NCBI GenBank assembly: GCA_951213105.1
Contig: OX578137.1
Coordinates: 76,235,104-76,299,103, forward strand
Direction of reading: 5' to 3'
Length of the DNA: 64,000 nucleotides
From: Amaurobius ferox
Lineage: Eukaryota; Arthropoda; Arachnida; Araneae; Amaurobiidae
Part shown: piece after piece, positions 46,448 through 57,652 of the stretch
How the letters are laid out: each line of letters begins with the position of its first letter
How positions within the stretch are numbered: the first letter of the stretch is position 1
Program-made: the position numbers and the translations under genes
The notes under the pieces: generated by a model
Seen by the model: the letters and a program-made list of their open reading frames with translations, nothing else
Databases searched by the model: none
Told to the model about the DNA's origin: nothing

Positions 46448-46785
46448 AGTGATCAATATGACGAAAGGTGCCACAATGTTCAAGACCTCGCGTGATTGCC
46501 GGGGAGCTATATGGACCAAACCTATTAGAATGACGGGAGGCCTGATCAGTATGATGAAGTCTCCTTAAAGTTGTGGGGTTCTTGCCGTTCACACGGAATC
46601 TATATGGACCAAATTAACACTTCATGGATCAGTATAACGAAAGCCCTTTAAAGTTGTAGGGCTAGCGATCGCTAGATCGACACTGTGTTGATCAGTATGA
46701 AGTCCTGATTAGCATAATGAAAAAAACTTCTTAAATATGCCAGGGAGTTATATGAACTGGATTTGCACTGAATCCTAGTAATTTC
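46448..46785 (+). repeat. Degenerate tandem repeat, GATCAGTATGACGAA units
   Basis: ATCAATATGACGAAAG (46452), ATCAGTATGATGAAG (46547), ATCAGTATAACGAAAG (46629) and ATCAGTATGAAG (46692) start units of about 60-95 bp. Units also share CTTAAAGTTGTGGGG and CTATATGGACCAAA. The unit length varies, so it is an old, eroded minisatellite. Confidence 0.72.
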
Positions 46786-47821
46786 TAAACTTCTTACTTC
46801 TAAACTTGCATTTCGTAACTGATTTAACTTTGAGCGCGCACACCAACATGTTATACGTATAAATAAGGCGGATAGAAAAACTATACATAAGTAGGTAGCT
46901 GGATGGATAAATGAGAGAATAGAAGAATGACTAAAGAAATAAAAAGTCAATGAACGAGAGCTAGTAAATATTATAACTATCGATATTGCAGCATAATATT
47001 TGTGAAATAAGGGAGAGCAAGCAAATAATGTAGCATGGTCATAATAAATCATTCTAAATGGTGAGCTATTTTTATTTTAAGGTAAAGTTTGCTTATGAAA
47101 TCAACAGAACGTTTTCCCAATGGAATTTTTTATTCACAAACAAACCCCGCTCGCGGGATGCGTTGCATAATTTTCGTAAAAAAAATGTCGATAAAAGTTT
47201 GTTGTACGATGAAAATTTGTGTACACATGAATATTCAATGTTCAATCATGGAGGTGATCTGACTAGAAACTTATTAGCCCTACAGCCTGCATTAACCTAC
47301 CCCAATGGCTAATAATCTTCGCAGTCTCCTCTATCACAAGCTAAAGTGTCCACTTATTCTAAACTTATCCTTTTCATTTTTCCCCACAAATGTTTCCTAG
47401 AAAAATATTTTACGTTTGCGAATTCCACCAAAAGCAATTGCCTTCATGATTACGATCAAGCTCTTTATATCATCAACAATGAAATTGGAGCCCGGAAGAT
47501 CGCGTCCTTGAGAGCAAAATCACTTCCTCTTGGACTTCTGCTAGCATCAAAAGATATGGAAACGGGTTTAGATGAATGTAAAAACCGCCTCTGGAAAACA
47601 AAATACTTGGCAGCTGAATTAGTCTATATTTCCACTCCTAGGTTTCTATTAAATTAGGTTTCTTTGCGTTTTCTAGTAAAAATGGAAAAGTAAGGAAAAC
47701 TAATGGAAAATGTAGAATTCAATATGTAGTATAATGGTTTATGCACAATTAAAGAACTAATATTTGATGGTTTTGTTGACTTTCAAATGTCATTACAAAA
47801 CCACTGTGTATAGAAGCGAAC
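46786..47821. other. No firm gene; weak coding-like stretch at 47401-47657
   Basis: After an acceptor-like TTTTTCCCCACAAATGTTTCCTAG ending at 47400, the plus strand is open to 47657. It includes ALYIINNEIGARKIASLRAK and KDMETGLDECKNRLWKTKYL, helical and charged in character. A neighbouring open stretch is at 47058-47312. Neither is recognised; composition is only slightly better than background. Confidence 0.2.
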
Positions 47822-48400
47822 TTTATTTTCCTTCAGGCGTCAATAGATAGAGCCGTGGAGATAAAGGGAAGGATTAAAAACTTCATATTGTGGAAACGTT
47901 AAAATCATTTAAAACAGTATTCAGGTAGCGTTGGGGTAAAATAAATCCCTCTGCATTGTATGTATTTCTATGGCGAAAGGCTCATATTCAATTAAACACT
48001 ATTTATTTAAACTGTAAATTTTGCAGAAAGGAGTTATTAATTAGTGCACACTCAAATATTAAATAATATTTCTACGTATACAAATTTATTTTATCTTTCA
48101 ACTTATTCTGTTTCCATATATTCTGTGCCCTGTTCTATAACTAGGAAAATATACTTATTATTTCTAGTCATAACTAGGAACTCCATAATTAGGGAAATTT
48201 CATAACTAGGATCAAAAATACATATACTAAATTTACTAAACACTACTCCTTCCTGTTGTGTTAAATGAAAACTGGTGGGACTGTACTAACACTAGCGGCA
48301 CTTAGATATAATTATCAAACCATTGTACTAATTTCAGGCTTTTCATCCATGGAAATTTTACCTCCTCTAACTCCATGGGTAGAGCTTGAAATATTTCTTT
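47822..48400 (+). repeat. Diverged direct duplication, copy 1
   Basis: Blocks in order: GAGCCGTGGAGATAAAG, AGCGTTGGGGTAAAATAAAT, AAATTTTGCAGAAAGGAGTT, TTCTACGTATACAAATTTAT, TGTGCCCTGTTCTATAACTA, CTAAACACTACTCCTTCC, ACTAACACTAGCGGCACTTA, GGCTTTTCATCCATGG and CTAACTCCATGGGTAGAGCTT. The stretch 62045-62520 has recognisable counterparts for each in the same order and orientation. No terminal structures or coding frame were seen. The middle includes small CATAACTAGGAA repeats. Confidence 0.7.
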
Positions 48401-49219
48401 TTCTTTGATACATAAAAGGAACTTGGTAATGACTTTTAATAATAAATAATGGATTGTTCACCTGAAATTATATTTTAAGTAATGTAAAAGTTTTTATGGC
48501 AATATTTAAAAAAGTGATTGTTGGTGGAAATTCCGCCAACACGTTTATCCTTCCAAGGTAAAATGTTACAAAAATTTACAAAGACTCTAAAAACTACAGT
48601 TTGATATGTGGTTTGTATTGTTGCAACTTATTCGCTGGAATTGTGAGTGTATTTTAATTATACAAAAACGAGCCCACAGATCTAGATAATTTTAGCTTTA
48701 TTTAAATCAGCAATGACGCAATGAGAATGAACAAGAACAAGATACAGTTAATCACTTTCTAACTATCTAAAGAAAATCATAAAACAACTACCAAAACTAC
48801 CATATACAAGAAAATCGCAAATAGGTGCTGAAAAAAAGATTGTAATCTCAAAACACTGTTACTCGTTTGGAAGACACTCCTATTATAGATACCATGGACC
48901 GGGGACCGGTTTCGCTCTTATAATGTGTTTGTCAGCATGGAATAGTCAATATCTATAATGACAGTCTTTGGGCTTTCTGGTCCAGACTTGTTGAACTGAA
49001 GAAGGTAATCTATTGATTTTCAAAACGTACGTACGCATGGTTTTTACAACATTTTATTTAACTTCATCTGATGTTTTTTTGTTTGTCAGTATGATCCACA
49101 TCTTTGAGGCACTAACTAATCAAGTCCCATTAATCACAGTAACATGAAATGTAGTACGTCGTTTTCTTTTGTGATACATGTAATTTTTTTAAATTTTAAA
49201 TCTTATTTACCTGCCCGTC
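48401..49219. other. AT-rich DNA without recognised feature
   Basis: A GC-richer piece near 48880-48980 (CCATGGACCGGGGACCGGTTTC) was not identified. Confidence 0.4.
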
Positions 49220-49270
49220 CTGGATCCGCCCGCCATATTAATGCATTTTTTTTTTGGGGGGGGGGGGGGG
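49220..49270 (+). repeat. hAT-end-like motif, T-run and poly-G tract
   Basis: CTGGATCCGCCC (49220-49231) matches the right-end repeat of the hAT-like element at 18031-19039. It is soon followed by a T-run and 15 G (49256-49270). I take the motif as a possible relic end only. Confidence 0.4.
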
Positions 49271-49551
49271 TAATAACCGGGGCATCTATAAAGCCAAATT
49301 CTGATATGACCTTGTCTTTCACACAATTAAGTTAAATGCAAATAATAAAAGAGTGAACTTTAAAATAATTTTTGTACTTTTACTTGTTTATCTTTGACCT
49401 GAGTTTTACGCTGTGATCCAATTTATTATTAATTTATATGTATAGTATTTCAATATCTCTATTAAACTTATTAATAGATAAAAAGAACCGAATTCTTTTT
49501 TAACCCTATCAAATATACTCAACATTAAAATATAGCATATACACGCTACAG
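49271..49551. other. AT-rich DNA without recognised feature
   Basis: Nothing recognised. Confidence 0.4.
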
Positions 49552-49791
49552 CAGTGTTTCTCAAACCTTTTTGGTCGAGGAATTCTTTTAAAAATAAATT
49601 TGACGGCGGAGCTCTAAAATCGGAATAAATACCATTGTGGTACAAATTAAGCATTCAAATTTAACTATTCTTTTTTTTTTAATGTTAAAATTTAATACTA
49701 TTGAATACTAATCAATATTAATACCTTGAATACTGTCGTGGAACCCCAAGGATTTTGCATAACAAACACACTTTGAAAAATGCTTGCAACG
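49552..49791. mobile_element. hAT-type MITE, decayed
   Basis: The left end CAGTGTTTCTCAAACCTTTT fits the CAGTGNTTCTCAAAC signature of hAT MITEs. The right side has GTGGAACCCCAAGGATTTT and CACACTTTGAAAAATGC, which reversed gives GCATTTTTCAAAGTGTG. A convincing 8-bp target duplication was not found, so the right boundary is approximate. Confidence 0.55.
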
Positions 49792-49856
49792 TTTTCTTTC
49801 TTATTTTATTTATAGAGAGTGCATCTCTTTTAGTTAAAGATATTTAAGATATCCTG

Positions 49857-50369
49857 TTTTTGTTTTCCATGCATACATAGACTAATGTATAAAGAAAACA
49901 ATGTAACGAGGTCGAAAATTCGAATTCGATTTTTCGACGGAAGAACACGTTTAAAGTATCCCTGAACATGAATTGAATGTTTCTGAGGTGATAATTACAT
50001 GTATATGCGTATGAATGTTAGCGTGTACGTACTATATTAACGTGTGCGCATGCATCCGTGAATTTATAGACGTGATTTCTCACGAACGAGTGAAGCGTTT
50101 AGAAGATAATTTAGTTCAGTTATCTTTATCAGTGAATACTAAAACCCTGTCAGGCAATTAAATGTTCGGACTAACCCCCTTCCCATTTTCGAATGAAATT
50201 TTGAAAAAGTCTTTAAAAGTTAGGACTTTCAGTAATGATACATGCATAGTCATTTCATACGTAATTTTTCATTAGAAAACAAATGACACAAACTTTAAAA
50301 CGTTAGCACAAACCATTCTCGAAATATTGCACGTTTTTAAAATAAATTTATTAAAAAGTAACACCAAGT
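49857..50369 (-). mobile_element. Family A repeat, 3' half
   Basis: On the minus strand: GCAATATTTCGAGAATGGTT, GTGCTAACGTTTTAAAGTTT, TTCGAAAATGGGAAGG, CGTGAGAAATCACGTC, a CA-poor tract, ATCACCTCAGAAACATTC, CGAATTCGAATTTTCGACCT and a tail ATTGTTTTCTTTATACATTA..GGAAAACA. The tail hairpin is eroded. It abuts a plus-strand family B copy at 50377, so the two meet with their broken/5' sides. Confidence 0.75.
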
Positions 50370-50376
50370 TAAAAAA

Positions 50377-51514
50377 TCTGATGTGGGCAGCACATGACTT
50401 TCCCTGCAGACTCAAATTTATTTTTTCTTTAATAATTCATTAGATTGAGTTTAATTGCACCAAATAACACTAAATTTGCATTTTTAATTTAATTTTTGTT
50501 TTCATTTGGTAATTGGACATTTTTCCAAAATCAGCGTAACAAAAATGCAAGAAATCTCAAATATCTTGAGATCGGTTAGTCCTAAAGTAAAATGGAGTGT
50601 GTTATATTCTTTTCCTCGTCAAAAATTGCATATAAAACAAGAATTTAATTGATACATTTGAGCATACACTACTTAGTCTTTTTTTTTTAAGATTTTGTCG
50701 ATATTAGCGGGTCATTTCGTAAAAAAAAGCAGGCTGTTCTTTTCCGACTTGTACTAAAACCTAATCAGCACCAGAGTACCCACAAGTAACTTATTTACCA
50801 AATTTTGTGAAATTTGGTCAATTAGTATTTTAGTTAGGGTGGATACATGAAATTCTTGCGGGCCATTTCGTAAAAGAGGCGTGGTTTTCTTTTCCGAATC
50901 GTACCAAAACCTAATCAACACTAGAGTATCCCACAAGTAACTTATCTGCCAAATTTTGTGAAATTTGTTCAATTAGTATTTTAGCTAGGGTGGGTACATC
51001 AAATTTTTGCGAGCCATTTCTTAAAAAAAGGCAGGTTGTTGTTTTCCGAATCATACCAAAATCTAATCAGCACCAGAGTAACCTATAAGTAACATATCTA
51101 CCAATTTTTGTGAAATGTGGTCAATTCGTATTTTAGCTAGAATGGATACATGAAATTTTTACGGGCCATTCCGCAAAAAAGGCGGGTTTTGTTTTTGCAA
51201 ACCCTACCAAAAACTAAACGGCACCAAGGTCTTACCCAAGTGACTTACCTACCAAATTTTATGAAATTCGGCCTATTAGTTTTTGAGTTAGAGTGGATAC
51301 ATACATTGTACAGACAGACAGACAGACACATAGACACACACACAGACACACACACAGACACACGCACAGACACACAGACGTCACGCTGAAAAGTTTTTTT
51401 TTCGTATTCTAGAGGTCTAGAAACGTGTAGATCCGACAAAAACTCGAGTTGTGATTTTCGGTATGATTCCAATCCTTTCCCTATACATTACCATGTATTG
51501 CAGGGAAAGTAAAA
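50377..51514 (+). mobile_element. Family B repeat, longest copy
   Basis: It runs from TCTGATGTGGGCAGCACATG to CATTGCAGGGAAAGT-like TATTGCAGGGAAAGTAAAA. The body has four successive units of about 120-140 bp. Each contains GGCCATTTCG..AAAAGGC, TTTTCCGAATC, AACCTAATCAGCACCAGAGT, CCAAATTTTGTGAAATTTGG and TAGCTAGGGTGGATACATGA. Other copies have two or three, so copy number varies by recombination or slippage. The CAGACACA tract is at 51311-51377. Confidence 0.87.
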
Positions 51515-51900
51515 TTAGTATCATCCAATAGATTCACTTTCCATTATTCGACAAATAATTTCCCATTATTCTCGTGGATTTAATTCATTTCATTCAAGAG
51601 AGATGATGCTTTTTTTTTAGTAGTTTTGTATTTTGGCGGTTAAAAATTCGCCAATGGTCACTTATACTGGATTATAATTAAATGTCAATTGCATTATGAT
51701 GATGATGATTTGGACGCGAGTATGGTCAAATTATTCCATTTAGATTCCATTAAGTTGCCCAAAGTGCCAAATTTTAATTTATGTGATGCTGATTCAATTC
51801 CAAAAACATTTACCGTAGATCTTGTACTCCATTATTTCGATGTGAAAGTAATAAAGTTGCTGTATTATGTAGGAAAAGTCATATGCTGCACATATCCGGT
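51515..51900 (-). mobile_element. Family A repeat, 5' part
   Basis: On the minus strand the 5' end is GGATATGTGCAGCATATGAC and TTTTCCTACATAATACAGCA. It continues with TTGGCACTTTGGGCAACTTA, GGCGAATTTTTAACCGCC and CCACGAGAATAATGG. It lies tail-against-3' end of the family B copy ending at 51514 and lacks its own 3' module. Confidence 0.65.
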
Positions 51901-52375
51901 TTCTCGTAGTTGACTTCACTTAAAATGTTTCAATAAGTCAACCACGTATCTTATTTTTCAGGAAGTAATCATCTAAAAACCGCACGTTATTAAAGAAATT
52001 TCCCTGAAAGAGCTGTTTCAAAATAAAGGTCTTATATTGACTCTCTTCTATAACATTCTTTAACAATATGTCTTAAAAATATTTTCTTTGTATGTTTGTT
52101 TAACACTTACTAGTTTTGCAAAATTATGCTCCGTATCTCCATAATGAAATACAAACTATTTTATCAAGAAATTTATGCATCTAATTTCTGATCACATTTC
52201 TGTCTCAAGTTTTTAGAATCTACTCGACAGATTTTCACAATTTTATAGTAAACAAAATACCTGCAAATTTGCCCAATATGTTTTCCAAATGGAGAAAGCA
52301 TTAAAATTTGTCAAAAACTGATCCTGGAACTCCGACATGGTACCCAGGTGTGATACCGACTACACTATTTTGGTC
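51901..52375. other. AT-rich DNA without recognised feature
   Basis: Nothing recognised. Confidence 0.4.
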
Positions 52376-52690
52376 GTATGTATAATAATAAAAGAATATG
52401 TTTGTCTTTCTGTTTGTATGTTGGTGTCGTTTGTAGCGAAAATTCTACTGTCGTGAAATTTGATATAAGGGTACCTTGGCTCCCGAGAGGAAACAGCTGA
52501 TTGAGATTTTTTTAAATTTAAATAACTTTTCAGTTATTAAATGTTGAAGCGTCATTTTGAACGATTTTCGCAAAAATAGGTTGTAAAGAACTTTTTGCTT
52601 CCCCAACCAGGAATCGAACCCTGGATCTTCGAACTGGCCATCCAACGATCTGCCGTTAAGCTACTGGGACGGAATTGCAAATTCTTATCG
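52376..52690 (-). mobile_element. tRNA-derived repeat (SINE-like), copy 3, with different tail
   Basis: Minus strand: CGACGATAAGAATTTGCAAT, TCCGTCCCAGTAGCTTAACG, B box GGGTTCGATTCCTGG (about 52626-52612), then GTTGGGGAAGCAAAAAGTTC and TTTACAACC. The tail has AAATTTCACGACAGTAGAAT, CCAACATACAAACAGAAAGA and TATTCTTTTATTATTATACA. That tail type is known from SINEs mobilised by RTE-like LINEs in arthropods. It differs from the tail of copy 1 although the heads match. Confidence 0.75.
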
Positions 52691-53983
52691 TCGAAATGAG
52701 TTCTAGAAGGTTCCTTAATGATCAAAAATATTATTGCAGTGTTTCCATCTTAAATAGAGAACGCATTGTGTTCATGCAGCGGGAGATTATGTCTTTTGAA
52801 AAATGAATAAAATAATGCAATAATCCTCTGCATTAAATTCCGAACAACTCCAAGTCCAATTTCTACTAAGGAATAATTAAATTGCCTAACAAGTCAAGTA
52901 ATAAAATTCCCTTTCAGCTGCATTTTTAAAACTTTTCTATCCAGAAATTTTTCAGCTTGTAATTTTCCTTTTTGATTCCTATATAGATACGTATATTATA
53001 GATAGTAGCATATAGGCAAAATATACGTGTGTAGAATGCACTTAAAAAGCGTTAAAAACTGCATATCTCATTCGCGTTTCGACTTAAGGCTCTTAAACAA
53101 TTGCTCTCACGTAAAGATCTCATTATCACTGCTAAGAACAATTCCCATTGAAGGAAAATGACCGATCTTTCCATTGCAGTTTCTAAAGATAATATCAGCA
53201 TAATATCTAACCTGTGGCAGCTTTTACCGTTACTAAGCTGGAAAATGCGGCCTTTCGAGGTTGATATAATCACAAGGGGAACCGGTTCCTCCTACCGAAA
53301 GCAAATAAAATATTAGTGAAATAACAGGTGAAACTTTGTCCTTGTTCTGATAGCCGGCGAAAAAAAAAAAAAACCTGACACGAAACTGGGTCGCCTTTAA
53401 AAAACAAGCAAAAAATGGAGTTAAGCTGTCTCTTTTTACAAAAGCGCACTCTCACCCCTTTTCTATGTAAAAATATTTTCCGCCATAAAAACATTTGCAT
53501 TCCGTTTTTCGGCCTGTCACTATATATTTCCCTGTCGAACACCAAGACCACTGCACCGACACTAGAGTTTACAGTGGCTCTTTGAGTGGTCGGACTATAT
53601 ATTTCCCTGTATATTTGTCTACCGTATTTGTCCACCCAATAAGACAGAATTTTACCGTAACATATCTGTAGTCTGAGGCTTCACTCGACTTTCCCATACT
53701 TTTATATTTCAGATTTTTCATGCCAACTTGCATCAGAGTCATTGTCAGAATATTTTTGTGACCATTCATTGACAAATTATCTTTTAAACATTTTCTCGAA
53801 AGATTTGTTAAAAATTATTTGAAAATTTCTTTTAGTAAAAGGCAACAGTTTAGTGATATTGATTTCTGTTAATATGCATTATTTCAATACCATTTATCTT
53901 CTTAAAATATTTAAAACTCAGATCGGAAGCATCGATGTATCCTGGAAGCAGCATGGATCGATTGGAAGCAGCATGGAAGCGTC
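52691..53983. other. No firm feature
   Basis: Overlapping minus-strand open stretches at 53052-53273, 53270-53635 and 53569-53775 have no motif. The sequence 53924-53980 contains GGAAGCAGCATGGA repeats (a three-copy mini-repeat) next to the LINE tail. No gene can be supported. Confidence 0.35.
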
Positions 53984-55190
53984 GATATTTATTTATTTAT
54001 TTATTTATTTAAAGAATGTAAGCTACAGGACAAAGTCCCAGTAACAGCGTGCAAGATAAAATACAATACAAGATATACAGATTAAAATATAATAAAATAC
54101 ATTAAAATGCAAGTTATTGACAACAAATGATTTTCAAAAGCACCCGCAAATGAATATATACATTAAAATATAAAATATTTGCAACAAATGATTTTTAAAA
54201 ACAATTTTTGATGAATAAAAAACATCAATATTATCGGGGAAGCTGTTGTACAATTTACAAAAATTATTAATCGCACAATAACAACCAATATTCGTACTAA
54301 AATTCCTTTCTGCAAATTAACTCATGCTCCTAGTAGAATACTGGGGAACATGAAACCCGATCCCACCCAAGACAGGGGAACAATCAATTCTGTTATTGAA
54401 CATATTCCTGAAGAATGAAAATAAAATGAAATCCCTCCTGTTCTGTAAGCTTTTAGCATTAAACATATCACGAAAAAAGTAGCAGATAAAGCATAACAAA
54501 AATACCAGTTTTCTTATAATTCTCAAGAATTTATTTTAAATATTTTCGATCTTGTTTGCATGAACAGCATGAAAAGGCCTCCATATCACAAACGTATACT
54601 CAAACCAATACCTGACCAAGGCGTTAAAGAGAACAATGTATCCTCATTAGTAAAATCCTGAGTAATTATCTTAATGTAACCGAGTTTCCTATAGGATTTC
54701 GCACGAATATCAGAAATATGAGGAGAAAAAGAAATATCAGACGTATAAATAACTCCGAGATCAGCAACAGAGAATTTTCTAGCCAAAACAGAGTCGCCAA
54801 TCATAAAAAAAAATAGGCACCTTTCTACGAGTAAAAGACACAACACTACATTTACTAATATTGAGATGAAGACGATTATTGCCACGCCAATTAAAAAGGA
54901 CTTGCAACTCAGACTGAACGATACAAGAACCAGCATCGAAAATTGGACAGAAAATTTTCAAATCATCAGCATAAAATAGGCAATTTTTAAAGCAATCAGC
55001 TAGATCATTAATGAAAATAATAAATAACAAAAGACCAAGAACACAGTCCTGAGGCACGCCAGAAGTAGCCGAAAAACCCTTACTCAAGCAAGAACCAAAA
55101 TCAACACATGAAAACCTTAAAATTAAATAAGATTTTAATAGTATGATCAAATTAGAACGTATCTGCAATGGTAGCAAAAAAACTGATGTG
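53984..55190 (-). pseudogene. Non-LTR retrotransposon reverse transcriptase, 5'-truncated and broken
   Basis: The ancestral protein would copy its own RNA into DNA at the target. On the minus strand the first frame (from about 55170) has GFSATSGVPQDCVLGLLLFI, IFINDL, then LFYADDLKIF with the catalytic YADD at 54973-54962, then NRLHLNISKCSVVSFTRRK. A frameshift in an A-run near 54805 leads to FSVADLGVIYTSDISFSPHI and KLGYIKIITQDFTNEDTLFS. A second shift near 54625 leads to NALVRYW and later RIIRKL and NRIDCSPVLGGIGFHVPQYS. The 3' end is GGGACTTTGTCCTGTAGCTT and ATTCTTT followed by (AAAT)n at 53984-54010. The motifs fit a Jockey- or CR1-type clade. Endonuclease and the N-terminal half are missing: a typical dead 5'-truncated LINE. 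Confidence 0.9.
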
Positions 55191-55314
55191 TGGGACAATT
55201 TTGCGAACCTGTATAGAGACAGAAAAATTCAATCCTCCTACGCAAGCAATATCGTATTTCATAATTATTGAGTTCAAGCTTCAACGACAATATATGGGTA
55301 AGTACGGCTATATA

Positions 55315-55543
55315 GTACAAGACTGTCCTGCGTGGGTCGGGTTTGATCCGAGCCGCACCCGCAAAATAGAAAATTATCAACCCGACTCGAACCGCATGTG
55401 ACCCGAATACGCGCCCCGCACTGAAATTGTGTCACAAAATTCTATCCAGTAGTCTTTAAATCTCTAATGGATGTGCACAATTTTCGGCTACTTACAGTCG
55501 TTAACTTTTATTCATGCATTTATTCAGTTACTCTCATAAAAAA
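55315..55543 (+). repeat. CCCGAC/ACCCGC-rich element, left part
   Basis: GTGGGTCGGGTTTGATCCGA, GCCGCACCCGCAAAA, CAACCCGACTCGAACCGCAT and GTGACCCGAATACGCGCCCC stand out from the AT-rich background. Similar words (GACCCGCAACTTG, CTGACCC, CAAACCGACAC) resume at 56530 after a family A insertion, so one older element seems to be split. Its superfamily is unknown. Confidence 0.5.
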
Positions 55544-56491
55544 TATGATGTGGGCAGGACATGACTTTCCTTATATAATGCAATTAATTTACTACTTTTA
55601 CAGCAAAAAAAAAATATATAGGTTATTCTTATAGCAGATACTTATATTCTTTCCAAGATATTGAATTTTTGTCAATGATTCGTCATTTTCATTGATTTAG
55701 TATCATTTTTATTCATTTGGCGAGATTTTCGTTAATTTGGCAGCATTTGTCGCCAAGTTGGCGAAATTCCGTCAAAATCTCGCCAAGCGTTATGGACGGT
55801 GAAATAAGTCATTCTTATAGCAGATAAATGACAATTGGCGTTCAAATGCAAAAGTATTACTCAAAGTATCTTTTCTCATAATAAATGGAACGAGCTAGAT
55901 CCACGAGAATGGTATCACTCAGTTTATCGCATGATATTACATATCAAAAGTGAACATGTTTCTCAACGGTTAATATATTTTTTCTAATTTATGGGATTTT
56001 TTGATAAATTTATTTGAAATATCTGCAATATCTCGAGAGCGGTTCATGTTAGCGTTTTAAAGTTTATGTCAATCGTTTTCTAAGAAAAAATTACATAAGA
56101 AATGTATATTTGAGTAACTTTATTAAAGGTTTTGATTTTTTCAATATTTCACTCGAACATTTAGGGGGTTCTGAACATTTGATTGCATTTAAAAATAATA
56201 GGCTTCCAGTATTCACGGATTGTGGTTTTTGTACCAAATTTCATTCAAATCGCTCCATTCGTTCGTAAGATATCGTCTCCACAGACTCACTGACACACAC
56301 ACACACACTCACACATACGCACACATATACTTTCACACACACACACACACACACACACAGACATCACCTCAAAAATGTTTGATTTGTGATCAAGGATGCT
56401 TGAAACGTGATCTCCCGTCGAAAACTCGAATTCGAATTTTCGACCCCGTTACAATATATCCTTATACATTATGTATATAAGGAGAATAAAA
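55544..56491 (+). mobile_element. Family A repeat, full length, nested
   Basis: It runs from TATGATGTGGGCAGGACATG to ATACATTATGTATATAAGGA..GAATAAAA. GTCGCCAAGTTGGCGAA lies at 55749-55765. CA tracts are at 56294-56315 and 56335-56359. It separates the CCCGAC-rich segments on each side. Confidence 0.87.
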
Positions 56492-56527
56492 ATATGATGA
56501 GCTATAGCCCTAAAAAATAATTTTTTA

Positions 56528-56641
56528 CTGTTGGCCCACAACATGACCCGCAACTTGAAAAATAAAGTACATCTGACCCTTAATTTGAGAAATAAAAGAA
56601 ACCTCAGCCCAAACCGACACATAAAGCTACCCGCTTTATGT
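56528..56641 (+). repeat. CCCGAC/ACCCGC-rich element, right part with hairpin
   Basis: GGCCCACAACATGACCCGCA, ATCTGACCC and AGCCCAAACCGACACA lead to a perfect hairpin at 56619-56641: ACATAAAGC, loop TACCC, GCTTTATGT. Confidence 0.5.
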
Positions 56642-57366
56642 GCCCATGGTTACTCTGTCCGATGCACTCTATACGAGACTGCAACCGTAAGTACAGATCA
56701 AATTATTATTTTCCCACACAGACTGTACTATCAACTTTGAAATTACCCGGGAAACAGTATGTTTCTTAGAAAATAGCAGAATGATAATCATATTTAGAAT
56801 AATTTCCAGATGTAATCGTGTTAGTCACTCCAGTTATAATCGTGTGAATTATAAAAACATATTTCTAGTTCTAGTTCTTTACATAATACACATAAAATTT
56901 CATAGCAGATTAGGTGTAGATACGATTCTTAGGAGCTCGTATCCACACGTTACACATAAACAGAGATATTTCTAAAAATGTTCAAAATGTGCTTAGGAGG
57001 TATTTTTCGTAAAAATAATTAATTTTTCTGAACATTTTATAGAACAAGAAAGTGGAAGTGAAATTTTATAGTATAAGAAACTGAAAATATTTTTATTTCC
57101 AGACCATAGCTGTTTTACATTCTAACACATCATTAAAATTTTAAACATTTAAGAATTTATATTTCAAAACATTATGGTCCGAATTCAAAGAAATGTTATA
57201 CTCAGAAGTTAAAAAGTATATAACTTAAAATTTTGTGAAAATTTTGGTCTTTTGAAAATCTTCATATTTTACATTTTTATTTTTTTTTTAAATTAAAAAC
57301 GGAGTTACAAGGACTTTTAATACAACATTTTAGATCATCAAACCGCGTATTTTTAAGTAAAAATGA
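56642..57366. other. AT-rich DNA without recognised feature
   Basis: Nothing recognised. Confidence 0.45.
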
Positions 57367-57408
57367 TACACACACACACACACACACGCATATATATATA
57401 TATATATA
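57367..57408. repeat. (CA)n followed by (TA)n microsatellite
   Basis: About 10 CA units (57367-57387) run into about 10 TA units (57389-57408). Confidence 0.95.
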
Positions 57409-57600
57409 ATAAAAAGTGATAAAACATTAAAGATTGAAAGATCGAGATTAAAAAATCATATAAATGAAATTTAATGCTCAGTGCAGCATTTTCCTCATAC
57501 GAAATATATTAAAATAAGATACAAATTGGATACAAATGGAATAAAAAATGAATAAAAAATGGATGGGAAGGCAATTGATGGACAATATGCTCAAAAACCT
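57409..57600. other. No recognised feature
   Basis: AT-rich DNA, with GGATACAAATGGA-like short repeats near 57525-57565. Confidence 0.4.
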
Positions 57601-57643
57601 AAGGGGGATTGTGACCCCTTAAATCCGCGGTTTCAGCATGCTG
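57601..57643. repeat. Three adjacent palindromic motifs before a TA array
   Basis: AAGGGG-GATTGTGA-CCCCTT, near-palindromic AAATCCGCGGTTT and the perfect palindrome CAGCATGCTG follow one another. CTAG comes soon after. A hairpin followed by CTAG is a Helitron-like 3' signature, but no matching 5' end was found. Confidence 0.5.
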
Positions 57644-57649
57644 CTAGGC

Positions 57650-57652
<3 letters not shown>

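Noticed and set aside
54586..54936. Separate hydrophobic gene on the minus strand
   Set aside because: Its N-terminal hydrophobic part is an out-of-frame reading; its C-terminal part is the frameshifted continuation of the LINE reverse transcriptase.
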